Source: Myrica gale
Taxonomy: Eukaryota; Streptophyta; Magnoliopsida; Fagales; Myricaceae
Direction: 5' to 3'
DNA: 64,000 nucleotides
Assembly (NCBI GenBank): GCA_963930655.1
Contig: OZ005603.1
Span: forward strand, 23,078,201 to 23,142,200
Both the position numbers and the translations under genes were made by a program. Every line of letters begins with the position of its first letter. The first letter of the stretch is position 1. The notes beneath the pieces were generated by a model that was given only the letters and a program-made list of their open reading frames with translations, did not search any database and had not been told where the DNA came from. Shown piece after piece: positions 47,480-58,408 of this stretch.

Positions 47480-47880
47480 ATGTGTTCATAAAAGTACGTT
47501 ATTTGGTTTGTGTTCCTCGAAGTACCGTTTGGACACTTGGGCGGATGCTTTTTTAGCGGATATGAGGGGGAGTATTTGGCCGATAGTGGAGCCGACGTAT
47601 TCGTTGTGAATGGAGCTTCATACCCGCTTGATAGCAATGGAGAACAAATTTGCTCTATCGGAGAGGGCTCTGACGAAGGAGCTGAATATTATGCGAATGG
47701 AAGTCTTCTCTGTGAGAGAACAAGTGTCCTAGTTGTCCCAGTCTGTCCATATCATTCCGATAGAACTCTAGACACTCATCACACGAGTGGATAATATGGA
47801 GGAGCATTTTGTGCATGTTCGTAATGCCCTCGGACAAGGCCTGGACCAGCCAGCTCATTATTCGGACTAGTTTCATTTTT
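47480..47880 (+). pseudogene. Accessory ORF C-terminal tail, copy 1
   Basis: A stop-broken frame reads ENKFALSERALTKELNIMRM, EVFSVREQVS, TLITRVDNMEEHFVHVRNAL and GLDQPAHYSD before a stop. Coiled-coil-like, and similar to the tail at about 50300-50437 (LIEEHMVRVREVLQLADDEQ). It suggests a second, more truncated copy of the same ORF. Confidence 0.4.
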
Positions 47881-49329
47881 CGTTCGATATTTGGATTATG
47901 TTTGGTATATTATATTAATTATGTTTTTCATTAGTTTAAATTTATTACAATTTAAACGGACGATTAGTACAATTAAATGGGGGATTAGTACGAGTACTAT
48001 GTTAACGAAACGGTTAGTGTAATTACAATTAAATAGGTGATTAGTTATAATGAATATTTAATATAAAAGTATTCTTAAGTATATATATATTTATGTGTTC
48101 AAAATAAATAAATTAAGTTAAAATTTTGAGCTGAATTAAATTGAGCTTGGTTGGTTGCTTAACGGTTTTACGTGTCGTTCGGACGGATCACATTAATTGA
48201 TTACATTGGAACGCACGATATAATAGTGCGGACGGGGAAACATCGAGTAGCATGGATTACACGTGTTTAATGAGGATGAAGGTTGAAAAGAACTTTAGGC
48301 GTCTGCACGGGGAAGCATCGAGTCCGAAGAGGTAAGGTTATGCAACGGTTGAAAATAGTTGTAACTGTCCGAATGCCTCGGACACCATCCGAACTAAACG
48401 TGTCGTTTATTCAGCCAAACATGTGCTTCCACGTCGCACGAAGTCAGGGGGATGGCGTCCAAACGGGCATCCACCGTCCGGATACTTTTAATGTGTCGAA
48501 CCGTTTTAAACGGTTTAAATTTTGACATTTAATGCGAAGGACTCTCATTAGGCCACGTGTGCTGAAAGCGTCCAAACGTGGGTACAATGTTCGGTAGAGT
48601 CCACGGATTGTCAAATACTCGATCAGTTTGACATTTTCTCTTTAACCGGTTGTTTTCTCATCAAAAATCTCTCTACCCTCAAGTGTTTTCTTCCAAAATC
48701 TTGACGTAATCTCATTCCTTCGAGGCCGCAATCACAATCAAGTACGTTTTGTTCATTTTTAGAATGATTTTAGAGGTAAAAAAAATTTTGTTTTTAAATA
48801 GTTTTACATATAGAATTTTAATCCAAATTTTTGTATAGTACATTGTGCTTTTTGATTGATTTTTACGTAGAAATTGATTGTTATAAATGTTGAGTGTATT
48901 TTTTTTACATTTGGTGGTGTTTTTGGGAGTGTGTGGGAGGTGGAGGGATGCTTCCATTGCTGAGTTAACTCGGTCGTCTTCCCCCATGTGTCCGGATGCT
49001 GCTTCAAGAGTTCAGACGCCTAGCAGTATCTCAAAAGGTATATGTTGTCGTTTTGAGTGTGTCTGGACGCTATTTTAAAGCAGTCCGGACGTGATTTATA
49101 TTTAATTTAAATAGGTTAATTCTCTATTTTTAGTTCGAACGGCTATCTAACGTTGTTTGGACGCCTGGTCGTATCCCAAAAGGGATACGTTGTCATTTTG
49201 CCTATGTCCAGACCACGTATGAAGTAGTCTGGACGCCTTTTTATATTAAATTTGCATATTTCTTTTTTTAATTCATCATTCGGATAGGTGTCATTATCTG
49301 TTCGGATGACTATCTAACTGTGCCAACGC

Positions 49330-50437
49330 TTCTTGTGCAGATCCCAAAATATGAGCAAGAGTCCGCGTACCAGCAGCCAGGCTGATTCCGAGTAATCTTC
49401 CGCTCCAGCTCTATCGTTAAAGTAGCATACGTCGATCATTATTTCCCGTTCGATCCTTGTCGAGCAGCACATCCAGTTGGCGGATTTCTACAATCTTTGA
49501 TTTGACGATCGAACGCTTCCAGAGGTGGTGGAGTAGGCAGGTTGGCTTCCGTTCCTCCAAAGGACCTGCTATACGTCAAAGAACATGATGAGGGAATTCT
49601 ATGTTGCTTTACTTCGAGCGGCGAATCTCGAAGAGCCTAGTATGGAGGTCATCGTTCGTGACGTTTAGGTCACATTCTCGCTGGACGAGCTAGCGAGATT
49701 CTTGGGGTACGAGAGGAATTTGACATCGTTCCCTAACCTGCCACAAAGCGACGAGGGTCGGCCTACTACGGCCGAGGTTTTTCGAACGATGTTGGGCCAG
49801 GATGCAGCTATTCTAAAGGGAAGCAACATGCAAGATGGGAAGCTGCTTCCTTTTTGTCTAATCATGCATTTGATCCTATGCTTTATCATTGACGCGAAGA
49901 AGCACATGAAGAAGCTGTCTTATCAATGGGCCGAGTTCTTGTACCTAGTAGTTATAAAGATGAGCTTGTTGATATGACATCATACATCTACTAGATTGTC
50001 CTTACATAGGCCCTGAAGACCGATCCTCAGATTTCTTTGTTGTACGGTATTCTTCTGACCCAATTCCTGCATGTCATGCTGGTACCCAAGGTTGCTAACA
50101 AGCTAAAGGCGCTTCCACTTGGCCCAATCAACAAGGTGATGCCCTCCCGTTCCATGGATACCGCTCGGGCAGCAAGAGGTATATGATATGAGCAACCTGA
50201 GTGGACAGAGGGGCAGATATGATGACTTAGCTGACTGAGCATATGCGATCGATAATGCAGCTCACCCATCAAATGGTGAGTGATATTAGTGTGCAGCTGA
50301 CGACTCTGGAGCTTAAGGTTGACTACCTGGCATAAAGAGCATAGTTGCATGCCGTGACTGAGCGGGTCGTGCTAATAGAGGAGCACATGGTTCGGGTACG
50401 GGAGGTTCTACAGCTCGCGGATGATGAGCAGTAGTAG
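49330..50437 (+). pseudogene. CACTA-3 accessory ORF (plant transposon protein domain-like)
   Basis: Frames read YVKEHDEGI, MGYERNLTSFPNLPQ, EVFRTMLGQDAAILKGSNMQ, LLPFCLIMHLILCFIIDAKK, then ISLLYGILLTQFLHVMLVPK and INKVMPSRSMDTARAARG, then a coiled-coil tail ending EEHMVRVREVLQLADDEQ. The L.PxxR.L.HI...I.....H, LLYGxLLTxxF pattern resembles Transposase_32-type proteins. Needs several frameshifts and has internal stops. Confidence 0.5.
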
Positions 50438-52579
50438 ACATTTATTTTGTTTTGTTATGACATTTGTTTTTTTATTATGTTTTGAGAACATTTATTTTTA
50501 TATTTTGTTTTGAGAACATGTATTGGGATTTATTTGATGTTATTTTGTTTATATTGTGTTTTGAGGATATTTGATATATTTATCTTATTTCTATTTATTC
50601 AAACTTAGTACAACATGTTAATTAATGTTATGTTTCTCATTTCGTTACACTCCTTCAAACTTCGAAACTACTATCTAACGCACTTAAGATTATTTATATT
50701 ATTAACACACTTTGGTTATTTGATATTTGGTAATAAATTGAATGGTATGAGCTTTAAAAAATTAGATCGTCGAAACCCGTTCGGATGGACAAATGATTGT
50801 CCGACTATTTACTGTTAGGTCGAAAGGTGTCGTATTGTGTAAGAAAACCATCCTGATGGTACTGTACTCGATCAAGACGCGTTCGTTTATGACCACTTCA
50901 TTGAGACACTGTCATTTGTTGATTTCTAAAACGGTGCCTCGAAATGTAAGATAGCGTACAGACGGAAGGTGTCCCTTCCGAATATTTTTGTTTATGATCA
51001 GACGTTGTCGTTTGGGGATTTCTAAAACGGTGTCGTGAACTGTAAGTTTGTGTGCGGACGTAAAATACACCATTCGGATGGTGTGAAATTTTAGGCGGCA
51101 ACAATTCCTCGAAAACTTATACACATAGGCGTATGAACTCTCTTTTAGGCGTCCAGACAGTTTTTATGCATATGAAAGATGAGAAATCACAGACAGTATA
51201 GCGAAAAAAGGGAAAAACTTAGAAAACGAGAGATTTAAGCAAGAGGAGAAGAGAGGAGCTGAGTTTGGGCATCCAATCTCATTGAAAAGGGTGTGGAAGG
51301 AGCAACTCATTTGGGAGTTCACATTGGATTGCATTTGAGATTAGTGGGTTTTTAAAAAAATTATTTTATGATGAAAAACATGGATTTAAGGATATGAAAG
51401 CATGTGTTTTTCGAATTTTTTGGGTCTAAAATGATAGCAATGGAGTTTGGGGTTGGTTGTGTTGTGTTTATATTGAAGTGTTTGTGATTTGGGTTGATTT
51501 TGGCATGAATTTGTCGTGATTTTGGTTTCTGTTCGTCGAAGCACAGTGTTGTTTCTACAATCGCAGTCCAAACGGATTATGGTTCGTCCAGACACTCTTG
51601 TTTGGTTCGGACGCTTTGCTATAAACGTTCGAACGCTCATATGTATGGTTTGGACGGTTTTGTCTCCGTCTGAATGATTTTGATATTATATTTCATGCAT
51701 TCATTTAGTAACGTTAGCCCCATTTAAGAATTACACGGAGTTCGAATAACGAACTCGGTGTAATTCTTGAATTGTTCACGTTATGGATAGTTTCAGTTTA
51801 TAATATCTATCATGTGCGTAATTGTATCTATTATTGTGACATATGTGTTTAGAAATTTTGATGCAAATCTCCTTTTGTCCTTCAAATACACATTTAGCAT
51901 TGAGCTTACACACTCGCCTTCAATGGTGGGTGTTTATACTCAAAGTTGTAAGCGTGTATCTGGGGACTGGGGGAAAATGTTGTTGAAATTTCTAAAGCAT
52001 CGGTCACAATAGTCAGTCAATTACGTGCAGTACGTGATATTATAAACTTGAATGAGATATGACCTATTACCCGAAGAAATTGGAGTTGAGTGTCAATGTC
52101 ATCATTGTTTGCATTGGTGACGGGGTTGCGTTTGTTGCTCGGGAAAAAAAATTAAGGGTTCTACTGTGTTTCATATTTTGCTTGTTTATCCATTTGGGTT
52201 GGTGTTGCTGGAAAACAACTATCTTAGGTTGTTTCAGTGTTTCTCAATTTGGTTGCTTTTGCCTTTGCAATAAAGGTTCTGTTGTGGCCTGTGGGAAATT
52301 ACTTGTGTTGTGTTGCGTCTGCAGACATGGGGTCATATGGTAGTTTTAATCATTGTTGTTAAGGAATCTAATATGTTTGTGATCATGGATTTTCATATTG
52401 CTGTTTTAAATTCATGGATTATCATATTTTTGTTTCATGATTTAATCTCTTTTCGATTGCATGTGGGGCTGTGTTTTCCGATTGCATGTGGGAGTGTGTT
52501 TTCTGGTTGATTTTCATTCAGTTTTAGAATCGGAATTTCCAGATTCCGTTTCCGAAAATTCCGGTTCCATTCCGGTGAG

Positions 52580-52915
52580 TAGGGGTGGGCAAAAAACCCG
52601 AGACCCGACAACCCGAACCGGCCCGACCCGATCGGGTCGGGTTTAGGCGGGTTCGGGTTTACATACAAACAAAAATCATTTTTCGGGTTCGGGTATATGA
52701 ACAAACCCGAAATTAAACCCGAACCCGACCCGAACCCGAAAATATAATGGCCTCAACTCGTGACCCGCTTTTTCCGACCCGGACCGACCCGTTTCGACCC
52801 GATATTTTCGGGTTTATACGGGTTCAGGTTCGGGTTTCCTCATAAATAAACCCGATATTTTCGGGTCGGGTTCGGGTTCAAAATTTCGAACCTGAACCCG
52901 GTTTGCCCACCCCTA
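52580..52915. mobile_element. hAT MITE, 336 bp, TSD CCGGTGAG
   Basis: Termini TAGGGGTGGGCAAA and TTTGCCCACCCCTA are perfect inverted repeats, flanked by CCGGTGAG at 52572-52579 and 52916-52923 (exact 8-bp TSD). The inside is packed with CGGGTTCGGGTT and its complement. No coding. Clean ends suggest a recent insertion into CACTA-3. Confidence 0.93.
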
Positions 52916-53084
52916 CCGGTGAGTACTGGAATGGGTCATTCCGGTTCCATCCGTTTCTAATACTCACCCTTACTCCCCGACGAGGTTGAATCATATGTGA
53001 TGAACCAAGTGTTGATAAGTATAATTTATTAAATTTTAATTGTGAAAATTTTATACGTACTAATTGTTATATATGTTAAGGATG

Positions 53085-54145
53085 ACTTCCAACTAGATTA
53101 CGACTGAGCCAATGATCGCATCACTATGACGTCTACGATGAACACAACGTACAAGACGCATAGAAATAGAATGTTCCAGCATTACTCGGTGTTCAATTCC
53201 AAAGAAGAGGCGTTAGAGCACCCGTATCCTGAGATGAACAAGGAAGAATGGACTCGTGTCTATGATTTATTCGCGAGCAAGGAATTTCAGGTTAAAAAAT
53301 TTTATTTTGTCCTGAACGTTTATTTTATTTTATTATTAATTGTGGTAACAACGGTAAATGTACAATGCAGAGGGGAGTGCAATCAACAAGGAGAATAAAG
53401 CTAAGCTGAAAATTATACACACATCAGAATTGAGGTCATTCCAACAAGCGAGAGCGTTGTTAGTAAGTAATATTTTTATTAGATATTATTTAAATAAATG
53501 ACTTAGGTATTTTAATATAGACGTTTTATATTTCTTTTGGAGTACATAAAAATCCAGACTCTAATGAGATTAGTCTTGAGTTGCAGAATAAAAAACGCAT
53601 ACTAATAAGGATAACATGTGGACATCAGAAGATGCACGAGAAATTTTGTAAGTTGTAACGTTAGATTTAATGATGCCTTTGTATGTGTTTATGTTTCATA
53701 TGTGCTAACTTTATCTTCTTATCTAATTTTGTAGGAAAAAAAAGAGGTGTTATAGTTGCAGCACGAGTCAGAGGGACGAAAGCGGGTTACGTGCGAGGTT
53801 TAGGTCGTTCATTACGATCTGTTGGATCATCTTCATCAGCATCGTCCATTGATTAGAGATCGAGGAGATGAGGGCTAGACAGATGGAATATGAAGCGCTT
53901 CTAGTCAAGCGGTCAGATATGGAGCAGACGATGCAAGAGCATCAACAGATGGAGGAACAGCAACAGAAGAAAGACTAAGAGCTGATGCAGATGATGGTGG
54001 AGTAGTAACGGAAAAAGACGAAGAGCATCAGAAGATGATGAAGGAACAGCAAGAACGGAGGATGCAACTAGTGGAACAACAAAAATGCGTGAGCAGATGG
54101 TGGAGCAGATCAGACAACTGCAATCTCGTATGACACCCAAATGAA
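53085..54145 (+). pseudogene. CACTA-3 Ptta/En/Spm-type transposase remnant
   Basis: Exon-like pieces: DYDANDRITMTSTMNTTYKT-like sequence, then HRNRMFQHYSVFNSKEEALE and HPYPEMNKEEWTRVYDLFAS with KEFQ (53126-53290, followed by GTTAAA). Later pieces carry a Q/E/M-rich tail (MEQTMQEHQQMEEQQQKKD) near 53920-54100 with stops. YRxHRxxxxxHYxxxxxxEEAxxxPP...EDWxxLCxxFxSxxFQ is the Transposase_24 (Ptta/En/Spm) pattern. Decayed. Confidence 0.68.
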
Positions 54146-55022
54146 AATTTGGATAGATTTATGTATTTTCTACTTGATAAGTACTTATCGATTATTTATT
54201 TTATTTACTTTTAATGACGATTACATATTTGTAGACATTTTATTATATTATGAGTATTGAATATCTTTCTATTTATATTATTTGCATATTATTTTTAAAA
54301 TTTTAATTAAATTAGTTCAAATACGTAACAAATGATTCGAACGGTAAAAAGCTTGTCCGAACGGTTTTTGTGTAATGATAACGTGTGCACGCTTAATTAT
54401 CCGTCCGAACACTTCGCATTAAATACGTCCGTCCGCATGGTTATTCTTACGTGCACACCGTCTTTTAATTAGCAACCATTCACATAGTAAGAAAACACGT
54501 TCCAACGTGTTCAACAGAATAAGCGTCCAAACTGTCGATGTAAGTGTTCGAACGGTTTTTGAAGGTGACAACAAACTATTTCGTCATAAATGAAACAATG
54601 ATGCAGACATCTTTATGTTAGCGTCCGGACGGAAACGTATTACCGGGCGGACGGTTTTATATCACCGAGCGCATGTATTGTCCATGAAAAAATGCATTTC
54701 GACACATTGGACCAACCATTCGCACTCCTCATGCTAACGTAAGAGAGTACGTTCGCACAACTCATGCGAACAGATGGAGTGTACTGGGCCTGACCATTTT
54801 GAATTTTGTCAATATGGCATAAAATCGTTCGGACGGTATTGTAAACTATCCGGACGGTTTCGAGCGACAAAACACGAAAATCGTCACCTAAAACCTTTGC
54901 TGACATATTTTTGGTGACAAATCGGGTGACGACTTGGCTTTGTCACCCAAAATCTTTGCTGACGAAATTGACACTCGGGTGACAAATTTTTTTGACACCC
55001 AAAGTGATTTTTTGTTGTAGTG

Positions 55023-56112
55023 AACATAAATTCAGGAGAAAAGCAAGAACAAAAACAAGTCCATTTTGGGACTGAAGGCGTGGATGTCGCTGTCTATCCA
55101 CTCCTCAATCAGCTGGAGAAGTCTTGGAATACAAGGCATCAATCGACGTGCAGGCCGGTGGTTGGCCCTCCTATGGTCTATCGTTAAAATTTATCTGTAA
55201 AATTGAAGTACGTATTGCTTGTAGATAATAATATAAGTGATTATATCAAGAAATCACCACAACGCTCGAAAGCCAAGTGAATCTGCAAGAATCACCGAGG
55301 GGGTGGCCTCGGGTTCGGAGACTCTGACTGCCAAGTTAGTGTTTGAGAGAAGATGTTTAATATTAGAGAAGTAAGGATTCCAATTCAACATGAGATAATA
55401 TGAAAGAGAATATCTAGCTATTTATATAGAGAGATGGTAGAGGCCCAAAGGGAGTCTAAAGCTATGGGCTTCAGGACTCCTTATCTTACCTGAAGTCATG
55501 AAGTCTCTAAGATCCTTATCTTACCAGGAGTCTTGTTGTAGAGTTGTATTAGGAGAGTGTCGCCGGTCATTCGAGTGGTCATGAGGAGTCCTCGGGTGGC
55601 TAAACTTCTATGTGAGATCGGATGCCATACTCCTATCGGGTCGGATAGTCGAGCCTAAGTGGTCTGGTCGGGCCGAGTATTTCATGGCCCATCAATAAGC
55701 ATATGCAAATTGCTGCTCATCGTTCAAATTAAAGAGATAAAAAATTTAAAGTTTCTAGAGTTCTACGAGTGATCAAAGTCGGAGAAATTAAATGGGCTGG
55801 CAATTAACCAGCCTTACAGTGTGTGTCATATATGCAAGTGAGTGATCGAGTGTCTTCAAAGCACAAAATTCCATTAATATACGGAAACGATACGGCCAAT
55901 GTGGTCGGGCATCGACGGCATGTGCAAATTCATGACAACCCCAACCGCAGCCCCACCTGTCCACCAGATATCCAACTTGCTTTCTTGCTGGACCTGCTGG
56001 TAGGCCGGCCCGAGATATTCAGCGCAAAGATATAGATGGCTCTGCAGTCTTTTAGATAAAGTTTGAAGAGGAAGGTGGGATGAGCAGTTTGGTATAGCTT
56101 GAGCCTTGAAGG
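55023..56112. other. Unassigned, repeat-like sequence
   Basis: Moderate GC, no recognised protein. The stretch 55250-55690 (ACCGAGGGGGTGGCCTCGGG, GTGGTCATGAGGAGTCC) has the look of an LTR piece but no ends were found. Small open frames at 55823-56035 and 55930-56292 show no known motif. Confidence 0.4.
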
Positions 56113-56120
56113 ATACCCTC

Positions 56121-56655
56121 TAGGGGTGAACAGAACCGGACCGGACCGAAAAACCGGACCGGATTTCCGGTCCGATCCGGTCCTTTTTCTTAAAATGCGG
56201 TCCGGTCCGGACCGGACCGGATAAATCCGGTTGTCCGGTCCGGTCCGGTCCTCTTTAATAATAAATGCGGTCCGGACCGGACCGGACCGCATTTATTAAA
56301 AAAAATAAAAAAAATACATTTTTTATATTTTTAATATAAATTATAAACATAAAACGTTTAATTTTTATCTAAACTAAAACTTAACATTTTTATATACACT
56401 TCCCATTTGAAATTAACCTAAAAAAAATTTTGAAAAATTTTTAAAAAATTAAAAAAATTGAAAAAAATTAAAAAAAAATTAAAACCGGTCCGGACCACTT
56501 AAGTGGTCCGGACCGGACAGCATTTAGTGAAACTGGACCGGACCGGACCACTTATAAGTGGTCCGGTCCGGTCCTATATTATTTAAGGACCGCAATGCGG
56601 TCCGGACCGGAATGCGGTCCGAAAAACCGGACCGCATTCCGGTTGTGCAGCCCTA
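56121..56655. mobile_element. hAT MITE, 535 bp, TSD ATACCCTC
   Basis: Ends TAGGGGTGAACAGAACCGG and CCGGTTGTGCAGCCCTA are inverted; flanks ATACCCTC at 56113-56120 and 56656-56663 are an exact 8-bp TSD. The arms are rich in GGTCCGGTCCGG and GGACCGGACC; the centre (56300-56480) is A/T-rich. Same architecture as 52580-52915 but a different repeat word. Confidence 0.93.
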
Positions 56656-56782
56656 ATACCCTCGACGTCCTTGTCTATCTTGGACTATATTTACGTGTTA
56701 GAGCATAGATACTCTGTTCCGATTGTAGTTATTGGTAGTTATCAATATCACGCGCATACTAAGTCTCTGAGATATTATTTCT

Positions 56783-57152
56783 AGGGAAAAATATATTTTC
56801 ATCCATATATTATTAGGTATGTGACACATTGTCCCCTCCAAATATTAATTTTACACTTTTTATCTTAAATTATTCACTTTGACATATTGCACCCTCCAAC
56901 TACCAATGTTATAAACTTTGCACTCTCCTTCTGACAATAATACTCCCAAAATTTAATGAATTGACAACAATATCTTCAATATATTCAAAGTGGGTCAAGG
57001 GCATTATCGTCATTTTAGTCTAAAATATTGATAGAGAGCGTAAAATATCTAAGATTGGTAGTTGAAAAGTGTAATGTCTCAAACGGTAGTAATATAGGGT
57101 GCAAAGTGTAAAACCTATTATAGTTGGTGGGGTGAAAAATTGTATTTTCCCT
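56783..57152. mobile_element. MITE, 370 bp, Mutator- or hAT-like
   Basis: Ends AGGGAAAAATATATTTTCAT and TGAAAAATTGTATTTTCCCT are inverted. TTATTTCT precedes and follows (56775-56782 and 57153-57160), an 8-bp TSD. No coding capacity. Confidence 0.75.
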
Positions 57153-57160
57153 TTATTTCT

Positions 57161-58408
57161 AACTGTAACTGTACCTGTCATTTTTGTTTTATTTTTTTGT
57201 GCTTACAAAGATGATGCAGCTTATTACACCTTTAGATATTTTGGTTTAGTTATTTATTTATTTATATTTATTTGGTCGATTTTTTATTATTTTAGAAGCA
57301 TCGGGGTTTGTTGCCCAGTTTTTGCTTTAAGTTTCAGTATTTTTTTTAATTTCTGTAAGTTATTTTTAGTATTTTTATAAATTTTTTCCGATTTTCGAAA
57401 ATTAATTCTCTTTTTAGTTTATCAAATTTCCATAATATATATTTTAAACCTTTTTCTAGATTTTTATATTTTCTAAATATTTTGATCAATTTTATGTTTT
57501 TCACTATTTTTTAAGCCTTTTTAGATTAATTTTGCTTTTACATTTTACCAACAATTTCCCACATTTTTATTTATTTTTAAAATATTTCGTTATAATTTAT
57601 CACTGATATTATTTAATTTTGATTTAGTTTATTTTTAATTTATAGCAATTAATTAGTTTAGGAAAATTTATTTTTTATGTATTTCATACAATTTTCCTTG
57701 ATTTTTAAACTTACTTTTTTTTACAAACATTTATTTGTTATTTTGATACTCACTAATAATTTTTATGTGCAAATATATTTATATTTTTTACGAAATTATA
57801 ATTTTTTCAAAATTTTTAAAGATTTAATTTTTATTTATTTTTTAAATTTAATGATTATTAAAATTAAAAATTAAATTAGTAAGTCCAAACTTATCTAATT
57901 AAACGTGTACTAGTTTTAAAACATATTTTAATCTTCAAAATTTGAACTTCAAACTTTGAAACCTGAACTTAAACCTAGACCTAAACCTAAACCTGAACCT
58001 GAAACTCTCTCGAAACAAGCTCTAAACCTTTCTAGAACTAGTTTTACCTGTAAATTTCCATGACGGGGAAAAGAAATGACATGGTGGCAAGTATGGATGG
58101 ACTGGAAGATTGATCATGTTGACCCATCAATTCCGTAGACTCTTGCATTTCTCAGAACATGTACGATACAGCACTATATCTACCACTTTATAATAAGATT
58201 GAGAAGTATCGAATGAGACGAGAACTTTGCTCACCTTGTGTTTCGTGACTACTGTCTCTCGTACTTGTACACTTCAGTTAGTATCACGAGTTATAGACTA
58301 GGATGAAAAGGCTTACTGTTCATAATATACCCTACAATCTAATGGATATGGTAACAGGGAGACTGAGCTGTACAGGAAACACATCGCAGGGTATCTGCAA
58401 TCGTTATA
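57161..58408. other. Very AT-rich intergenic stretch
   Basis: 57200-57900 is almost all A/T with poly-T runs. Around 57960-58010 there is a short (CCTRAA)n run of about six units. 58070-58408 would include the 3' UTR of the ACR10-like gene. No gene seen. Confidence 0.5.

Larger units (their letters stand above)
47400..55022 (+). mobile_element. CACTA-3: CACTA element lacking its 5' end
   Basis: The right end TTTTTTGTTGTAGTG at 55022 is a CACTA terminus. Subterminal sequence carries CGTTCGGACGG, GTCCGGACGG and GTTCGAACGG motifs (for example 48178, 54350, 54540, 54626, 54828, 54850). No CACTA start was found near 47400, so the left limit is only where this sequence type begins. Plus-strand coding remnants: accessory ORF tails (47480-47880 and 49330-50437) and a Ptta-type domain (53085-54145). 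50438-52579 has no recognised domain. A hAT MITE is nested at 52580-52915. Confidence 0.7.

Noticed and set aside
55930-56292. 120-codon minus frame rich in RSGPVR repeats
   Set aside because: Made by the GGTCCG repeats of the hAT MITE; no protein expected.
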